Part shown: in pieces, positions 5,507-5,768 of the stretch | Position numbering within the stretch: the first letter of the stretch is position 1 | Layout of the letters: each line of letters starts with the position of its first letter | Assembly (NCBI GenBank): GCA_027073875.1 | Contig: JALTEO010000365.1 | Location: forward strand, 1-5,768 | DNA: 5,768 nt | Direction of reading: 5' to 3' | From: Bacteroidales bacterium | Lineage (GTDB): Bacteria; Bacteroidota; Bacteroidia; Bacteroidales; JALTDM01 | Position numbers and translations under genes: made by a program | The notes under the pieces: model-generated | Seen by the model: the letters and a program-made list of their open reading frames with translations, nothing else | Database searches by the model: none | What the model was told of the DNA's origin: nothing

Positions 5507-5768
5507 ATGTCAATTATTCCATTCCAAAAGCCCGATAAAGTATTTATGCTTGAAGGTGAAGACCATTTGGCTACCTTTGAATTTTCTCCATTAGAGCCCG
5601 GTTTTGGGGCTACCATTGGTAATGCACTGAGAAGAGTACTGTTAAATTCCATTGAGGGATATGCCATTACGCATGTTCGTATTGATGGTGTTCATCATGA
5701 GTTTTCTACTATCAAAGGGGTAACAGAAGATGTGGTTAATATTCTTCTGAACCTAAAGCAAATTCGCT
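5507..5768 (+). CDS. rpoA: DNA-directed RNA polymerase subunit alpha, N-terminal part
   Basis: The alpha subunit dimerises to seed RNA polymerase assembly, and its C-terminal domain contacts UP elements and activators. Only the first 87 residues of roughly 330 are in the window; the frame is open to the right edge, which cuts a codon. Visible motifs are FQKPDKVFMLEG (6-17), FEFSPLEPGFGATIGNALRR (24-43) with the dimerisation helix GNALRRVLLNSIEGYAIT (38-55), the VRIDGVHHEFSTIKGVTEDV stretch (57-76) and NILLNLKQIR (78-87). The opening resembles Bacteroidetes RpoA. It starts 10 nt after rpsD with no Shine-Dalgarno. The gene expected next is rplQ (L17), beyond the window. Confidence 0.97.
   Translation, partial: MSIIPFQKPDKVFMLEGEDHLATFEFSPLEPGFGATIGNALRRVLLNSIEGYAITHVRIDGVHHEFSTIKGVTEDVVNILLNLKQIR

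Overview
This window is a run of a bacterial ribosomal-protein gene cluster: the 3' part of the spc operon followed directly by most of the alpha operon, all on the + strand. The order is rplR (L18), rpsE (S5), rpmD (L30), rplO (L15), secY, map, infA (IF1), rpmJ (L36), rpsM (S13), rpsK (S11), rpsD (S4) and the 5' end of rpoA, which runs off the right edge. Every gene is intact except rpoA, and I saw no frameshift, mobile element, repeat array or RNA gene.

The organism is most likely a member of the Bacteroidota (Bacteroidetes) with AT-rich DNA. Four things point there: the secY-map-infA-rpmJ-rpsM order with no adk between secY and map; protein signatures such as the S5 stretch around RVTKVTKGGRTFSF and the RpoA start with FQKPDKV; zinc-free forms of L36 and S4; and the near absence of Shine-Dalgarno sequences (11 of 12 starts lack one). 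I cannot place it below phylum level with confidence.

Layout: 10-2873 holds rplR-rpsE-rpmD-rplO-secY with gaps of 5, 10 and 12 nt and one 4-nt ATGA overlap (rplO/secY). map follows secY after 3 nt. A 52-nt spacer almost free of G and C precedes infA, then rpmJ follows after 10 nt. A 36-nt spacer before rpsM carries a match to the Bacteroidetes -7 promoter element. rpsM-rpsK-rpsD-rpoA then continue with gaps of 10, 25 and 10 nt. No stretch of 300 bases lacks a gene.

Together the genes supply large-subunit proteins (L18, L30, L15, L36), small-subunit proteins (S5, S13, S11, S4), initiation factor IF1, the protein-export channel SecY, the enzyme that trims the initiator methionine, and the alpha subunit of RNA polymerase. 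This is a core, vertically inherited growth operon. I found no undescribed system in it. The points worth a second look are small: one strong Shine-Dalgarno site at rplO, a candidate internal promoter before rpsM, and a few lineage-type residue changes.
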